This document shows, in pieces, positions 62,101-64,000 of a stretch of 64,000 bases of DNA. The translations under genes and the position numbers were made by a program. This DNA comes from Datisca glomerata (lineage: Eukaryota > Streptophyta > Magnoliopsida > Cucurbitales > Datiscaceae). The number at the start of each line of letters is the position of its first letter. The stretch's first letter is position 1. The notes below the pieces were generated by a model. That model ran no database searches. It was given only the letters and a program-made list of their open reading frames with translations, and was not told where the DNA came from. The stretch is taken from assembly GCA_003255025.1 (NCBI GenBank), contig QANY01008211.1, forward strand, positions 793,743-857,742. The letters run 5' to 3'.

Positions 62101-64000
62101 TGAATAAGCATAAATTTGATTACTTACAGGGCCCGTAGTTCCACCCGTGTCAAAAGTTATGCCCTACGGAAGTGGGCTAGCGCGTGCTGTGATCCATCTG
62201 TTACAACAATTCTAAAGCTGCACAGTCTGTGTTTTTTAGATGCAAACCTAGGATCTGACGGGTAAACCCTGTCGTACCTGTAGGTATCTGAATAAGCTTC
62301 AATTGGATATCTTACACGTCCCGTGGTTCCACGCGTGTAAAAAGTTATGCCCTACGAAAGTTTATATGCGCGTGCTACGATCCATCTGTTACACCAATTC
62401 TAACCCTGCACACTCAGTGTTTTCTGGATGCAAACCTAGGCGCCGATGGGTAAGCCTTGTCGCACCTGTAGGTATCTGAATAAGCTTCAATTTGATATCT
62501 TACAGTTCCCGTGGTTCCACGAGTGGACATGCGCGTGCTACGATCGCTGTTACACCAATTCTAACCCTGCACACTCAGGGTTTTTTAGACGCAAACCTAG
62601 GCTCCAATGGGTAAACCCGGTCGCACCTATAGGTATCTGAATAAGCTTCAATTTGATATCTTACAGGTCCCGTGGATTCACAAGTGTCAAAGGTTATGCC
62701 ATACAGAAGTGGACATGCGCGTGCCGCGATCCGTCTGCTACATAAATTCTAAAGCTGCACAGTCCATGTTTTTTAGATGCAAACCTAGAATATGACGGGT
62801 AAAGCCTATCTCACCTGTAGATCTCTGAATAAGATTCAATTTTATTTCTTACAGAGCCTATGGTTCCACCTGTGTCAAAAGTTATGCCCTACGGAAGTGG
62901 ACATGCGCATGCTGCGATCCGTCTGTTACATAAACTCTAAAGATGCACAGTCCGTGATTTCTAGATGCAAACCTAGGATCCGACGGGTAAAGCGTATCGC
63001 ACCTGTAGGTCTATGAATAAGCTTTAATTTGATATTTTACAGCTCCCGTGGTTCCACCCATTTCAAAAGTTATGCCCTATAGAAGTGGACATGAGCTTGC
63101 TACGATCCGTTTGTTACACAAATTCTAAAGCAGCACAGTCCGTGTTTTTTAGATTCAAACCTAGGATCTGATGGGTAAACCCTATCGCACCTGTAGGTCT
63201 TTGAATAAGCTTCAATTTGATAACTTACAGGGCCCGTACTTCCACCTGTGTCAAAACTTATGCCCTACAGAAGTGGACATGCGCGTGCTGTGATCCGTCC
63301 GTTACAGCAATTCTAACCCTGCACAGTCTGTGATTTTTAGATGTAAACCTAGGCTTTTCCTGATAAACCCTGTCCTTCCTGTATGTCTCTGAATAAGCTT
63401 CAATTTGATTACCCACAGGTACCGTGGTTCCACCCACGCCAAAAGTTATGCACTACGGAAGTGGACATGCGCGTGCTGCGATCCGTCTGTTAAACCAATT
63501 CTAAAGCTGCACAGTCCGTGTTTTTTAGATGCAAACCTAGGATCCGACTAGTAAAGCTTATAGAACTGGTAGGTCTCTGAATAATCTTTAATTTGATATT
63601 TTACAGGTCCCGTGGTTCCACTCGTGTAAAATGTTATTCTCTACGGAAGTGGACATGCGCGGCTACGATCCGTCTGCTACACCAATTCTAACCCTGCACA
63701 GCCCGTGTTTTTTAGACGCAAAGCTAGGCTCTGACGGGTAACTGTCTCACCTGTAGCTCTCTAAATAAGCTTCAATTTGGTATCTTACAGGGGTTGTGGC
63801 TCCAACCGTGTCAAAAGCTATGGAATATGGAAGTGGACATGCGCGTGCTGCAATCCGTCTGTTACAACAATTCTAAATCTGCACAGTCCATGTTTTTTAG
63901 ATGTAAAACTAGGATTCGACGGGTAAACCCTGTCGCACCTGTAGGTATCTGAATAAGCTTCAATTGGATATCTTACAGGTCCTGTGGTTCCACGCGTGTA
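41129..64000 (+). repeat. ~188-bp satellite, main array
   Basis: Roughly 120 head-to-tail monomers of 185-190 bp. The consensus order is CTGTTACACCAATTCTAAAG, CTGCACAGTCCGTGTTTTTT, AGATGCAAACCTAGGATCCG, ACGGGTAAAGCCTATCGCAC, CTGTAGGTCTCTGAATAAGC, TTCAATTTGATATCTTACAG, GGCCCGTGGTTCCACCCGTG, TCAAAAGTTATGCCCTACGG and AAGTGGACATGCGCGTGCTG. Most monomers carry one HindIII site. At least three monomer types alternate (AGACGCAAACCTAGG..., GATTTTTAGATGCAAACC..., TTGGACACAAAACTAGG... followed by CCACGCGTGTAAAAAG). The short open frames across it are translations of the repeat. It could be centromeric or another heterochromatic satellite; sequence alone does not say. It continues past the window. Confidence 0.95.
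58841..58894 (+). repeat. 18-bp micro-repeat, three copies, inside a satellite monomer
   Basis: GGTTGCACGAGTGTCAAA occurs three times in succession. It is a local expansion of the monomer's own GGTTCCACGAGTGTCAAA segment, followed by a jump into AGCTTCAATTTGATATC. Confidence 0.92.

Noticed and set aside
38494..63016. Many 60-130-residue open frames with recurring MGKPCLTCRSLNKLQFDILQ-like text
   Set aside because: They are translations of the ~188-bp satellite; the frame shifts from monomer to monomer and they appear on both strands in line with array orientation.
38431..64000. Possible CRISPR array, because of regular repeats
   Set aside because: There are no short conserved repeats separated by unique spacers; the whole ~188-bp unit is conserved, in eukaryotic DNA.

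Overview
This is nuclear DNA of a flowering plant, probably a eudicot, from a gene-poor, repeat-rich (pericentromere-like) region. The signs are Ty1-copia elements with plant-type primer sites, plant L1-type LINEs, a CACTA transposon carrying captured exons, inserted plastid and mitochondrial DNA, and 25.5 kb of ~188-bp satellite. I cannot name the species and see no intact protein-coding gene. All assignments come from reading motifs by eye; no search was run.

Layout. (1) 1-9357: a LINE on the minus strand, split by a minus-strand copia element (element A, 443-8685) flanked by the direct repeat GAAGCA. A has lost gag and protease, and its reverse transcriptase motif reads YVDG. (2) 9358-17338: a degenerate ~179-bp satellite broken up by related non-LTR elements that entered at the same point of the monomer. 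The second of these is itself split by a CACTA transposon (about 11483-17030) carrying exon pieces of a TOPLESS-type co-repressor on both sides of exon pieces of SAE1 (SUMO-activating enzyme subunit 1), all decayed. (3) 17339-24690: a third non-LTR fragment, then remains of minus-strand copia element B (integrase scrap, gag scrap, leader, 5' LTR). B is interrupted by a plus-strand solo LTR of the A family and by a small DNA transposon. (4) 24691-27834: 3.1 kb I cannot assign. (5) 27835-38430: a truncated minus-strand LTR (D), into which a plus-strand copia element of the same family (C) has inserted. C keeps gag, protease, integrase, reverse transcriptase (YVDD) and RNase H, all with breaks. 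Its 5' LTR carries a ~1.27-kb patchwork of organelle DNA: two pieces of plastid atpA, a piece of plastid 23S rRNA, plastid ycf2, and mitochondrial tRNA-Glu with flanking sequence. (6) 38431-64000: the ~188-bp satellite, with a HindIII site in most monomers. Its left edge is a diverged subfamily containing one inverted block of about nine monomers. The main array shows larger repeat units, local duplications and recurrent shortened monomers.

The pieces do not form a pathway; the window records nested insertion and decay. The order read from the nesting is: LINE and 179-bp satellite first, then copia A, the non-LTR insertions and the CACTA element; separately, LTR D, then copia C, then organelle DNA inside C. 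The most unusual items are the organelle patchwork, the repeated use of one satellite site by non-LTR elements, the two-gene CACTA cargo and the inverted block at the satellite edge.
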